A stretch of 64,000 bases of DNA, from positions 62,001-126,000 of the forward strand of contig JAVBMV010000001.1 of assembly GCA_031552145.1 (NCBI GenBank), written 5' to 3'. Both the position numbers and the translations under genes were made by a program. The DNA comes from JAVBMV01 sp031552145. GTDB taxonomy: Bacteria; Myxococcota; Myxococcia; Myxococcales; UBA5297. Below, piece after piece: positions 19,597-27,504 of this stretch; position 1 is the first letter of the stretch; each line of letters opens with the position of its first letter. The notes under the pieces were generated by a model. The model saw only the letters and a list, made by a program, of their open reading frames with translations. It had not been told where the DNA came from and made no database searches.

Positions 19597-22074
19597 ATGA
19601 ACGAGCAACCCAACGGCGCCGCCGACGCAAATGATCCGCTCCTTTCGCAGCTCAATACCGAGCAGCGCGCCGCGGTGCTGACGACGGAGGGACCGCTGCT
19701 CGTCCTGGCGGGCGCGGGGAGCGGCAAGACGCGCGTAATCGTCCACCGCGTCGCCTGGCTCGTCGAGCGGCTGGGCGTGGCGCCATGGCAGATCCTTGCC
19801 GTCACCTTCACCAACAAGGCGGCGGGAGAGATGCGCGAGCGCATCGAGCGGCTCTTGGGGGCGGGGAGCGCCGGAGTCCAAGTCTCGACTTTCCACGCGC
19901 TGGGGGCGTCGCTCTTGCGGCGTGAGGCATCCCTCATCGGGCGCACTCCCTCCTTTCTCATTTATGACGACTCCGACCAGCTGAAGCTGATTCGGCGCGC
20001 GATGAAGGAGCTGGGGATCGAGGACCGCCCCGCGGCGGCGGAGCTCGCGCGCCGAATCGATCATGCGAAGAACCACGCCCAGCTCCCGGAGGATCTGCTC
20101 GCTCCGTCCTTCGATCTCGCGAGCGTCAATACGAAAAAGGTCTACGCGCGCTACCAGCAATTGCTGCGCGCGGCCGACGCCCTCGACTTCGGCGATCTGC
20201 TGCTCGAGCTGGTGCTTCTCTTGCGGCGCGAACCGGAGGTGCTGGCGCGATACCGGCGGCGCTTTCGCTACCTGCTTGTCGACGAGTTCCAGGACACCAA
20301 CCCGGCGCAATATGAGCTGCTCAACCTGCTCTGTCCGCGCGACGAGCGGGCCAACCTTTGCGTCGTAGGGGATGACGATCAATCCATCTACCGGTGGCGT
20401 GGCGCCGATGTCTCCAACATCCTCTCCTTCGAGCGCGACCACCCGGGGGCGAGCGTGGTGAAGCTCGAGCAGAACTATCGCTCCGGCGGCCGGATCCTCG
20501 AGGCGGCCCACGAGGTGATCCGCAAAAACCGGCGCCGCAAGGAGAAGAAGCTTTGGACCTCGCGCGGCGAGGGGGAACGGCTCATCCTGATGGCCGCGGC
20601 CGATGAGCGGGACGAGGGGCGACAGATCGCGGCCCGCGTCCGGGAGCTCTCCGCGTCCGGCGTCGAGCGGTCGCAGATCGCTGTCTTCTACAGAGCCAAT
20701 GCCCAGTCGCGCGCGCTCGAAGAGGCGCTTCGACTCGGCAGTGTGCCCTATCAGGTGGTGCGCGGCCGCGCCTTCTACGAGCGGGCCGAGGTGAAGGACG
20801 CGGCAGCCTATTTGCGCCTTGGGATCAACCCCCGCTCCGACGCCGATCTGGAGCGCGTCATCAACTCGCCCGCGCGCGGCATCGGCAACACCACGCTGGA
20901 GCGGTTGCGCCTCCATGCGCGGGGACGCTCTCTCTCGCTCTTCGAGGCGCTCGGCGAGGTGGAGCTGATGGGCGACGAGCTGGGGAGCGCGGCGCGCAAA
21001 CGGCTCGCGGCTTTCCGCGCGCTCGTCGAAGAACTCGCGCGCGCGCTCGCCGCGGCCCCCTCCGCGGAGGCGGGGGTCGAGGCGATGCTGGAGCGCTCGG
21101 GACTCGTCGAGGCGCTTCAGGCGGAGGGCGGCGACGAGGCGCTCGATAGACTCGAGAACCTGCGCGAGTTCGCGGGGGCGGCGCGCCAGTTCGACGAGCA
21201 GCGCGCGCAGCGCGAGAGCCCGGCTGTGCCCGAGGGAGCGGCGATCGAGGCGCCTTCGAGAGAGGAAGGGCCGCTCCAGGTGGGGCGTGGTCCCGTGGAG
21301 GAGTTCTTGGAGCAGATCAGCCTGGTGGGAGATGCCGATGCCGAGCTGCCCGAGGGGCGCGTCTCGCTCATGACGCTCCATGCCGCCAAGGGGCTCGAGT
21401 TCGACGTGGTCTTCATGACCGGCATGGAGGAGGGCGTGCTCCCCCACTCGCGCGCGCTCGATCCCTGGTCCGCGGAGCAGGGCTCTCTGCCCTCCGGCGC
21501 TGGCGGGGTGAGTGAAGAGCTGGAGGAGGAGAGGCGCCTCTGCTACGTCGGCATCACGCGCGCGCGCAAGCGGCTGCACCTCTCGCTCGCGCTCAGCCGG
21601 ACGCTCTTCGGCAAGCTGGAGCGCCACCCGCCCTCCAGGTTCCTCTCCGACATTCCGCGCAACCTCTTCGCGGCGACAGGGCCGCTCGAGGGTGGGTCGG
21701 CGGCAGTTCGTCTCCAGACTCAGGCGCGCCCCCCCATGCAACGGGAGTTTTTCCAGAGCGAGCGGGGCGAGACCTATGTCGAGCTCGATATAGAGGAGCA
21801 GGATGGCTTCCTGGAGGAGCAGTTCGATCAGCGCCCCGAGGCTGAGCGGCGCGCCGCGGCCGCCAAGGGCGCGGGTGTCAACCCAGGCGCCAGGGGGGGC
21901 TCCGCCAGCGAGGGGCCGCTGCTCTGGCCCGGCTCGCGCGTTTCGCACGAGAGCTTCGGCGAGGGAAGGGTGCTGGAAGTGAGCGGCCAGGGCGCCAAGG
22001 CGATGGCGCTGGTCCATTTCCAGAGGGTGGGGCCCAAGAAGATTCTGGTGCGCTTCCTCAAAAGCGACGGGTAG
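19597..22074 (+). CDS. pcrA: UvrD/PcrA-type superfamily 1 DNA helicase
   Basis: 825-aa 3'-5' DNA helicase for repair and recombination. Motifs in order: Q-motif LNTEQRAAV, Walker A GAGSGKT (from residue 39), TFTNKAAGEM, Walker B VDEFQDTN, GDDDQSIYRWRGA, LEQNYRS, TLHAAKGLEFDVVF and VGITRARKRL. The C-terminus (WPGSRVSHESFGEGRVL) matches the Tudor-like RNA-polymerase-binding end of PcrA. The start at ATG 19597 is where the helicase homology begins. The open frame upstream of it is antisense to the 308-aa gene and is rejected. UvrD versus PcrA naming is a matter of convention here. Confidence 0.95.
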   Translation: MNEQPNGAADANDPLLSQLNTEQRAAVLTTEGPLLVLAGAGSGKTRVIVHRVAWLVERLGVAPWQILAVTFTNKAAGEMRERIERLLGAGSAGVQVSTFHALGASLLRREASLIGRTPSFLIYDDSDQLKLIRRAMKELGIEDRPAAAELARRIDHAKNHAQLPEDLLAPSFDLASVNTKKVYARYQQLLRAADALDFGDLLLELVLLLRREPEVLARYRRRFRYLLVDEFQDTNPAQYELLNLLCPRDERANLCVVGDDDQSIYRWRGADVSNILSFERDHPGASVVKLEQNYRSGGRILEAAHEVIRKNRRRKEKKLWTSRGEGERLILMAAADERDEGRQIAARVRELSASGVERSQIAVFYRANAQSRALEEALRLGSVPYQVVRGRAFYERAEVKDAAAYLRLGINPRSDADLERVINSPARGIGNTTLERLRLHARGRSLSLFEALGEVELMGDELGSAARKRLAAFRALVEELARALAAAPSAEAGVEAMLERSGLVEALQAEGGDEALDRLENLREFAGAARQFDEQRAQRESPAVPEGAAIEAPSREEGPLQVGRGPVEEFLEQISLVGDADAELPEGRVSLMTLHAAKGLEFDVVFMTGMEEGVLPHSRALDPWSAEQGSLPSGAGGVSEELEEERRLCYVGITRARKRLHLSLALSRTLFGKLERHPPSRFLSDIPRNLFAATGPLEGGSAAVRLQTQARPPMQREFFQSERGETYVELDIEEQDGFLEEQFDQRPEAERRAAAAKGAGVNPGARGGSASEGPLLWPGSRVSHESFGEGRVLEVSGQGAKAMALVHFQRVGPKKILVRFLKSDG

Positions 22075-22084
22075 AGGGCTAGGA

Positions 22085-22169
22085 CGTTCGTCAGACGAGC
22101 GAACGAATAAACGGCCAAAAACGCCGCCTCTCTCTGGCGGCAGGTCCCTCTCGCGGGTAGAACGAGAGG
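22085..22169 (+). promoter_or_regulatory. Three consecutive stem-loops in the leader of the NYN gene
   Basis: The 106-nt spacer after the helicase gene holds three inverted repeats: CGTTCG/CGAACG (22085-22105), GCCGCC/GGCGGC (22123-22141, 7-nt loop) and CCTCTCG/CGAGAGG (22147-22169, 9-nt loop). The 3' arm of the last ends 1 nt before the GGAGG ribosome site at 22171. Folding could therefore influence translation of the NYN gene, or the first stems could end the helicase transcript. No T-tract follows. Confidence 0.45.
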
Positions 22170-22180
22170 CGGAGGATGAC

Positions 22181-23284
22181 GTGGCACGCACCAACTCGCA
22201 CAGGATCGCTCTCTTCCTCGACTTCGAGAACCTGGTGACCAACAGCGGCATCACGCCCGCTACCTTCGATCTCCAACCCACCGTCAACAAGCTCCTCGAC
22301 AGCGGCAAGGTGATCTATCGCCGCGCCTATGCCGACTGGTCGCGCTTCAAGGACGCGAAGGCGCACCTCCACAAGCTGGGAGTCGATCTGGTCGAGGTGC
22401 CGCCCTCAACGCACGCGGGCAAGAATGGCGCCGATATGCGCCTGGTGATCGACGCGCTGGAGCTCTGCTACGCGCGCGAGTACATCGACACCTTCGTCAT
22501 TGGCTCGGGCGACAGCGACTTCTGTCCGCTCGCATACAAGCTGCGCGAGAACAACCGCCATGTGGTCGGCGTGGGGGCCAAGGAGTCGACCTCGCGCCTC
22601 TTCGTGACCGCGTGCGACGAGTTCATCTATCTGAAGGCGCCCCAGGCCAAGCGGCGCGCCACGAGCAGCGCCGAGGAGGCGGACGGCGCGGAGCGCTCTC
22701 CGTCGGTCGCCAACGCGCCCAATAAGAAGAGGAGCACCGTCCGGCGCGCCCAGCCGGTGGCCGAGGAGCGCGAGCCCATCGCGAGCAGAGTCTCTGGCGG
22801 CGGCCCCGAGGGCCGCGCGGCGGCCGAGGCGTCTAAGAGCGGCGGCGCGGAGATGGCCTTGGACGAGTCGGCGCAGGCAGCCGACAGCGCCGAGGGGCGC
22901 AGGACGCTTCGGGCCGAGAGCGCCTCCGCGCGCAGAGCGCGCAAGGCGGAGCTCCCGCCGGTCGCGCGCGAGGTCGTCGCTGGCCTCCTCTCGCGCGCGA
23001 GCGGACCCATCAATCCCTCTCTCATCAAGGAGACGATCGTCAAGCGCCAGTCCGACTTCGACGAGCGCGCGCATGGCTTCGCCACCTTCACCAAGCTGCT
23101 CGAGGCGATGGAGCGCGAGGGGCTGCTCTCGCGGCAGCAGCAGGGGAAGAGCCGCCAGTGGTATGTGCTGGCCCCGGAGCGCCCGGCGCCGCCCGAGGGA
23201 GAGGCGCCCAAGGCCGCCGTGGAGCAGGGCGCCGCCGAGTCACCGAAGCAGCTCGCGGGCAATGACGAGCCGCTGGATCTGTGA
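22181..23284 (+). CDS. NYN domain and OST-HTH/LOTUS domain protein (putative RNase)
   Basis: 367 aa. Residues about 8-150 are a NYN (PIN-like) domain with acidic motifs ALFLDFENL, GADMRLVIDAL and VIGSGDSDFCPL, the metal-binding pattern of this nuclease fold. A basic, Ala/Ser-rich linker follows. A C-terminal OST-HTH/LOTUS-type winged helix (about 265-330, FATFTKLLEAMEREGLL) is a known RNA-binding module. It starts with GTG and has GGAGG 5 nt upstream. NYN-LOTUS proteins are thought to act on RNA; the target here is unknown. Its last 45 nt overlap the convergent acyl-CoA dehydrogenase gene. Confidence 0.9.
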   Translation: MARTNSHRIALFLDFENLVTNSGITPATFDLQPTVNKLLDSGKVIYRRAYADWSRFKDAKAHLHKLGVDLVEVPPSTHAGKNGADMRLVIDALELCYAREYIDTFVIGSGDSDFCPLAYKLRENNRHVVGVGAKESTSRLFVTACDEFIYLKAPQAKRRATSSAEEADGAERSPSVANAPNKKRSTVRRAQPVAEEREPIASRVSGGGPEGRAAAEASKSGGAEMALDESAQAADSAEGRRTLRAESASARRARKAELPPVAREVVAGLLSRASGPINPSLIKETIVKRQSDFDERAHGFATFTKLLEAMEREGLLSRQQQGKSRQWYVLAPERPAPPEGEAPKAAVEQGAAESPKQLAGNDEPLDL

Positions 23285-24379
23285 GGTCCCCTCGTAGATC
23301 TGTACCAGCTTCGCGTCGCGCATCAGCTTCTCCACCGGGTAGTCCTTCATGTAGCCGTTGCCGCCGAAGAGCTGCACCGCGTCGGTGGTGATTCGCATCG
23401 CGGCGTCGGCCGCGAAGCGCTTCGCCTGGCTCGAGACCAGGGTGTTGCGCTCTCCCTGATCCAGTAGCCATGCGCTCTTGTAGGTCATGAGCCGCGCCGC
23501 CTCGATCTCAGAGGCCATGTCGGCCAGCATGAACTGGACGGCCTGCTGCTCCGCGATGGGCGCGCCGAATTGTTTGCGCTCCATCGTGTAGTCGAGCGAG
23601 TGCTCCAGGGCGGCGCGCGCGATCCCGATCGCGATCATGGCGGTGAGCGGACGGCTGTTGTCGAGCGTGCGCATCGCGATGGAGAAGCCCTCTCCTTCGG
23701 CGCCGATCAGGTTCCGCGCCGGTACCTCCACATCCTCGAAAGAGAGCGCCACTGTGTTCGAGGCGCGCTGCCCCATCTTGTTCTCGTGTCTGCCCACGCG
23801 CAGTCCGGGCGCAACGCCCTCGACCACGAAGCAGCAGATGCCCTTGTGGCGCTGCGCCGGGTCGAGCGTGGCGAAGACTGTGAACTGGTCGGCGACGCCG
23901 CCATTCGAGATGAAGACCTTCTCGCCGGTGAGCAGATACTTGTCGCCTACGCGCCGCGCGCGGGTCGAGAGCCCCGCCACGTCGGAGCCCGCGCCCGGCT
24001 CGGTGAGGCAGAAGGCGCCGAAGGTGAGCGCGCTGGCGAAGGGAGCGCAGAAGCGCCGCTTCTGCTCGTCCGTCCCGGCGAGCAGGATGGGCATCATCGA
24101 GAGATCGTTGATGATCATCGAGGTCGCGATCCCCGCGCAGCCCCAGGAGAGCTCTTCGGTCACCAACGTCTGCGCGAGGCGCGAGAGCCCTGGGCCACCC
24201 AGCTCCGCGGGGAGCCCCAGGTTCAGGAGCCCCGACTCGAAGGCCTTCTCCATGATCGCCCTGGGGAAGGTGGCCGTCTCGTCATGGTGCGCCGCCTTCG
24301 GGCGCATCTCGAGCTTTGCGAAGTCGTGCGCGGTCCGTTGCAGCGCCAGCTGCTCTTCATTGAGGGAGAAGTCGATCAT
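23240..24379 (-). CDS. Acyl-CoA dehydrogenase
   Basis: FAD enzyme of 379 aa that oxidises acyl-CoA to trans-2-enoyl-CoA and passes electrons to ETF. Family motifs: LTEPGAGSDV and FISNGG in the substrate/FAD region, MERKQFGAPIAEQQAVQFML, QLFGGNGYMKDYPVEKLMRD, and YEGTSQIQRLVIAREL, where the Glu is the usual catalytic base of short/medium-chain enzymes. Full family length. The ATG at 24379 has GAGGG upstream. Chain-length specificity cannot be read from sequence. No ETF or thiolase gene is next to it. Confidence 0.95.
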   Translation of the reverse strand: MIDFSLNEEQLALQRTAHDFAKLEMRPKAAHHDETATFPRAIMEKAFESGLLNLGLPAELGGPGLSRLAQTLVTEELSWGCAGIATSMIINDLSMMPILLAGTDEQKRRFCAPFASALTFGAFCLTEPGAGSDVAGLSTRARRVGDKYLLTGEKVFISNGGVADQFTVFATLDPAQRHKGICCFVVEGVAPGLRVGRHENKMGQRASNTVALSFEDVEVPARNLIGAEGEGFSIAMRTLDNSRPLTAMIAIGIARAALEHSLDYTMERKQFGAPIAEQQAVQFMLADMASEIEAARLMTYKSAWLLDQGERNTLVSSQAKRFAADAAMRITTDAVQLFGGNGYMKDYPVEKLMRDAKLVQIYEGTSQIQRLVIARELLR

Positions 24380-24526
24380 CGGAAGCCCTCGCCCGGCGGG
24401 CCTCGCGGGCCCGGAACCATGGCCGGGAGGGGACTCTCCCGCTGGTGCCTTGGCCGGTACCGACCTGGATTAACGACCGCGCTCCGAGGGCGCAGCGCCC
24501 GGATGTGTCGCCAAATCGTTACAGGG

Positions 24527-24544
24527 CGGTCATGGAGCTGCCAT
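24527..24544 (+). promoter_or_regulatory. Candidate PhoB box upstream of the alkaline phosphatase gene
   Basis: CGGTCAT-GGAG-CTGCCAT matches the Pho-box layout CTGTCAT-N4-CTGTCAT with one mismatch in each 7-mer (12 of 14). It ends 47 nt before the phosphatase ATG, in the spacer divergent from the acyl-CoA dehydrogenase gene. The usual AT-rich centre is GC-rich here. The gene it precedes is the main reason to believe it. Confidence 0.5.
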
Positions 24545-24591
24545 CTCTCCCCTCTAGCCTGCGCGCGCTCAAAAACGAGAGGAGAGAGCAA

Positions 24592-26289
24592 ATGCAAAAG
24601 CAAGAGAAGGTTTTTCTCACCCGCGCGGCACTGTCGTTGTTGGTGTTGCTGGTGCTGGGCGGCTGCGCTGGTAAGGAGGGTGTAGCGGGCGCGAAGGGAG
24701 AGGCGGGTCTCGCCGGAGCGCAGGGCCCCAAGGGTGAGCAGGGAGAGCCCGGAGCCCCAGGGTTGCAGGGAGCACAAGGCGCAACAGGTGCAACAGGTGC
24801 AACAGGTGCACCCGGTGCACAGGGAGAGCAGGGTCCGGCAGGTCCTGTTGGAACGAAGGGAGACACAGGGACCTTCGAGAGCCCAGCGGCCAAGTATGTC
24901 TTTCTCTTCATCGGCGACGGCATGGCGAGCGTGCAGGTTCACGCCGCCGAGGCCTATCTGGCAAACCGGAAGGTTCATGACGATGTCGGTGGGAGCGAGA
25001 AGACCGAGAAGCTGCAGATGTCGACGCTGCCCGTCGAGGGACTCGCTTCGACCTTCCCCTGGAACAGCCTCATCACCGACTCGGCGCCCGCCGCTACGGC
25101 CATCGCGACGGGCAAGAAGACCGCTGACGGCGTCATCTCGATGGATCCGACCAAGACCCGCAACTACACGACCATTAGCGAGGCGGCAAAGAGGGCGGGG
25201 ATGAAGGTGGGCGTGGTTTCCAGCGTCTCGATCGACCACGCAACTCCGGCTGTTTTCTACTCGCACGAGCCCAACCGCAACAGCTATCACTCCATCGGGC
25301 ATCAGCTCGTCACGAGCGGCTTCGACTACTTCGCCGGTGGCGGCTTTGTCGATGTGGACGGGACGAGGCCTGGCGTCACCTCGAAGGGAAACATCCTCAG
25401 CACCGCGGTCGGCGCCGGCTATGAGTTGGCAGATACGCGCGCCGAGTTTGAGGCGCTGGTTCCAGGCAAGAAGGCGCTTGCGATCAACCCCGTGCTCGAC
25501 TCGGCCGCCGCGCTCTACTACGAGATCGATCGCGTCCACGCCGACGATAGACCTTCACACATCAGCCTCGCGGAGTTTACGACCAAGGGGATCGAGCTGC
25601 TCTATACGCAGAACGAGGCGGGCTTCTTCATGATGGTGGAGGGGGGCAAGATCGACTGGGCCTGCCACGCCAACGACGCCAGAACGGCCATCGACGACAC
25701 CATCGCTTTCGATGACGCGGTTGGCGTGGCGCTCTCCTTTATGGAGAACCACCCCCACGAGACGCTCATCGTAGTGACGGGGGACCACGAGACGGGCGGC
25801 ATGAGCATGGGCTGGGCGGGAACGGCCTACGCCTCCCATTTCGAGCTGATGGAGGCTCAGAAGGTGAGCTTTCTGGCCCTGGACGCGCGCGTCGCCGAGC
25901 TGAAGGCAGCGAGCCCCGCCGCCACGCTGGATCTAAGTCCGCTTGTGAATGAGATGGAGACGCTTCTCGGCCTCAAGTACTCCTCGCTCACCACTTTCGA
26001 GAAGGAGCGGCTCGATGCTGCCTATGTGAAGGCCATGTTCGGCACCTCGACCAACAGCGCCGAGGAAGACTCGCTCCTCTACGGATCCTACAACCCCTTC
26101 AGCGTGACGGTGACGCACATCCTGAACAATAGAGCTGGGATTGGCTGGACCTCCTACGCTCACACCGCGGTGCCAGTACCCGTATACGCCGGGGGCGCGG
26201 GGGCGGAGAAGTTCGACGGCTATTACGACAACACCGACATCGCGAAGAAGCTGGCGGCGGCCATGCGCCTGACGCTCAACAACGACTAG
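24592..26289 (+). CDS. Alkaline phosphatase lipoprotein with collagen-like stalk
   Basis: 565 aa. A lipoprotein signal ends in lipobox VLGGC (Cys25). Residues 27-93 are 22 uninterrupted Gly-X-Y triplets, a collagen-like stalk. From about residue 100 it is a PhoA-family phosphomonoesterase: FIGDGM (metal Asp), TDSAPAATAIATG (nucleophile Ser), VEGGKIDWACHA (Glu/Asp/His), TGDHETGG (Asp/His) and YAHTAVPVPVYA (His). The positions equivalent to E. coli 153 and 328 appear to be His and Trp, as in many non-enteric enzymes. ATG 24592 follows GGAGAG. It would release phosphate at the cell surface. A YibE/F-like gene follows 8 nt later. Confidence 0.93.
   Translation: MQKQEKVFLTRAALSLLVLLVLGGCAGKEGVAGAKGEAGLAGAQGPKGEQGEPGAPGLQGAQGATGATGATGAPGAQGEQGPAGPVGTKGDTGTFESPAAKYVFLFIGDGMASVQVHAAEAYLANRKVHDDVGGSEKTEKLQMSTLPVEGLASTFPWNSLITDSAPAATAIATGKKTADGVISMDPTKTRNYTTISEAAKRAGMKVGVVSSVSIDHATPAVFYSHEPNRNSYHSIGHQLVTSGFDYFAGGGFVDVDGTRPGVTSKGNILSTAVGAGYELADTRAEFEALVPGKKALAINPVLDSAAALYYEIDRVHADDRPSHISLAEFTTKGIELLYTQNEAGFFMMVEGGKIDWACHANDARTAIDDTIAFDDAVGVALSFMENHPHETLIVVTGDHETGGMSMGWAGTAYASHFELMEAQKVSFLALDARVAELKAASPAATLDLSPLVNEMETLLGLKYSSLTTFEKERLDAAYVKAMFGTSTNSAEEDSLLYGSYNPFSVTVTHILNNRAGIGWTSYAHTAVPVPVYAGGAGAEKFDGYYDNTDIAKKLAAAMRLTLNND
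24670..24870 (+). repeat. Collagen-like Gly-X-Y coding repeat
   Basis: This segment encodes 22 Gly-X-Y triplets plus a closing Gly with no interruption. At DNA level, three exact 9-bp copies of GCAACAGGT (Ala-Thr-Gly) stand at 24781-24807, followed by two diverged copies. Such exact tandem units can change copy number by slippage, in whole triplets, so stalk length could vary between strains. Confidence 0.9.
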
Positions 26290-26297
26290 GTGACGCA

Positions 26298-27443
26298 ATG
26301 TCTCGAAAGCTCGACAGGATGTTGGTCTTGCTCTTCACGGCGGCGTGCGGAACGCTGCTCTACATCCCGACGGGGTTCGAGGCATCGGTGAGCGCAAGCT
26401 CGAGACATGCCAAGGCCCGAGTCGTCACAGCCGACGACTCGGGCATCCGCTCGACGCGGATGATCAAGACCGGAACGCAGGTGCTCGACGCGCTCTTTGT
26501 AAATGGAGAGTTCGAGGGGCGCGGGGTGAGCGTCGTGAACGAGCTGAAGGGCTCGATGGAGGTGGACGAGATCTTCCGCTCGGGTGACACGGTGCTCGTC
26601 GAGTATGCGCGCTCCGATGAAGGGGTGGTCACCGCCGCTTTCGCGCGCGGCAAGTACCGGCTCGACCTGACACTTGGCCTACTCGCCCTCTTTGGCCTGC
26701 TCCTGGTGGTCACTGCGGGCTGGACCGGCGCGAAGGCTTTGCTCTCCTTTGCCTTCGCGCTCCTGATGCTGTGGAAGGTGCTCTTCCCCGCGCTGCTCAG
26801 GGGATACGACCCAATCTTGATCACGATGGCCGTGGCCATTGCGCTCATCGGTTGCGTCTCCTTCTTGGTGGGCGGCGCGGGCCGAAAAGGGCTTGTCACC
26901 TTTCTGGGATCGCTGCTCGGCCTGCTGCTGACTTGCGGCCTAGCGATGGCGCTGACGCCGCGCTTCGGAATCCATGGCGCGGTCCTCCCCTTTGCACCCA
27001 GCCTCCTCTACGCGGGCTTCTTCGACATCCCGCTTACGCGACTCTTCATCTCGGGGGTATTCCTTGCAGCCTCGGGAGCGCTGATGGATGTGGCGATGGA
27101 CATCGCTGCCTCTATGGACGAGCTGATCCAAAAGCGTCCAGACATGACGATGGGGGAGCACATCGCCTCTGGTTTGGCCGTCGGGCGCTCCGTCGTGGGT
27201 ACGATGGCGACCACGCTCCTGCTCGCCTACTCGAGCAGCTACTCCGCGATGCTCATGGTCTTCATGGGGCAGGGGGTGCCGCTGAGTAACGTTTTCAACT
27301 TGAGCCATGTTTCGGCGGAGGTGCTCCATACGCTGGTCGGCAGCCTCGGCCTCGTAGCAGTGGCGCCCTCGACCGCGCTTGTCGGAGGGCTGGTCTATCG
27401 GTGGGGGAGGCGACGCGAGGCTTCGGTGGCGCTCTGCCCTTGA
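26298..27443 (+). CDS. YibE/F-like multi-pass membrane protein
   Basis: 381 aa. One N-terminal membrane segment (about 8-25), an exported domain (about 30-115), and then about seven helices including LGLLALFGLLLVVTAGWTGAK and the LMDVAMDIAASMDEL motif characteristic of YibE/F family proteins. Biochemical function of the family is not firmly known; transport or membrane signalling is proposed. It follows the phosphatase gene by 8 nt, so it is probably in the same operon and perhaps under the same phosphate control. Confidence 0.85.
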   Translation: MSRKLDRMLVLLFTAACGTLLYIPTGFEASVSASSRHAKARVVTADDSGIRSTRMIKTGTQVLDALFVNGEFEGRGVSVVNELKGSMEVDEIFRSGDTVLVEYARSDEGVVTAAFARGKYRLDLTLGLLALFGLLLVVTAGWTGAKALLSFAFALLMLWKVLFPALLRGYDPILITMAVAIALIGCVSFLVGGAGRKGLVTFLGSLLGLLLTCGLAMALTPRFGIHGAVLPFAPSLLYAGFFDIPLTRLFISGVFLAASGALMDVAMDIAASMDELIQKRPDMTMGEHIASGLAVGRSVVGTMATTLLLAYSSSYSAMLMVFMGQGVPLSNVFNLSHVSAEVLHTLVGSLGLVAVAPSTALVGGLVYRWGRRREASVALCP

Positions 27444-27504
27444 CGCTCCCCGCCGAAACGGGGTACGCCCGCGCACCCCTAGACATGCTTCCCGAGGTTT
27501 CGAG

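Noticed and set aside
19396..22308. 970-codon minus-strand frame opposite the helicase
   Set aside because: Composition of a GC-rich shadow and no motifs; the plus strand has all helicase motifs.
24781..24807. Tandem 9-bp repeats as a possible CRISPR or satellite
   Set aside because: In-frame Ala-Thr-Gly codons of the collagen-like stalk; no spacers.
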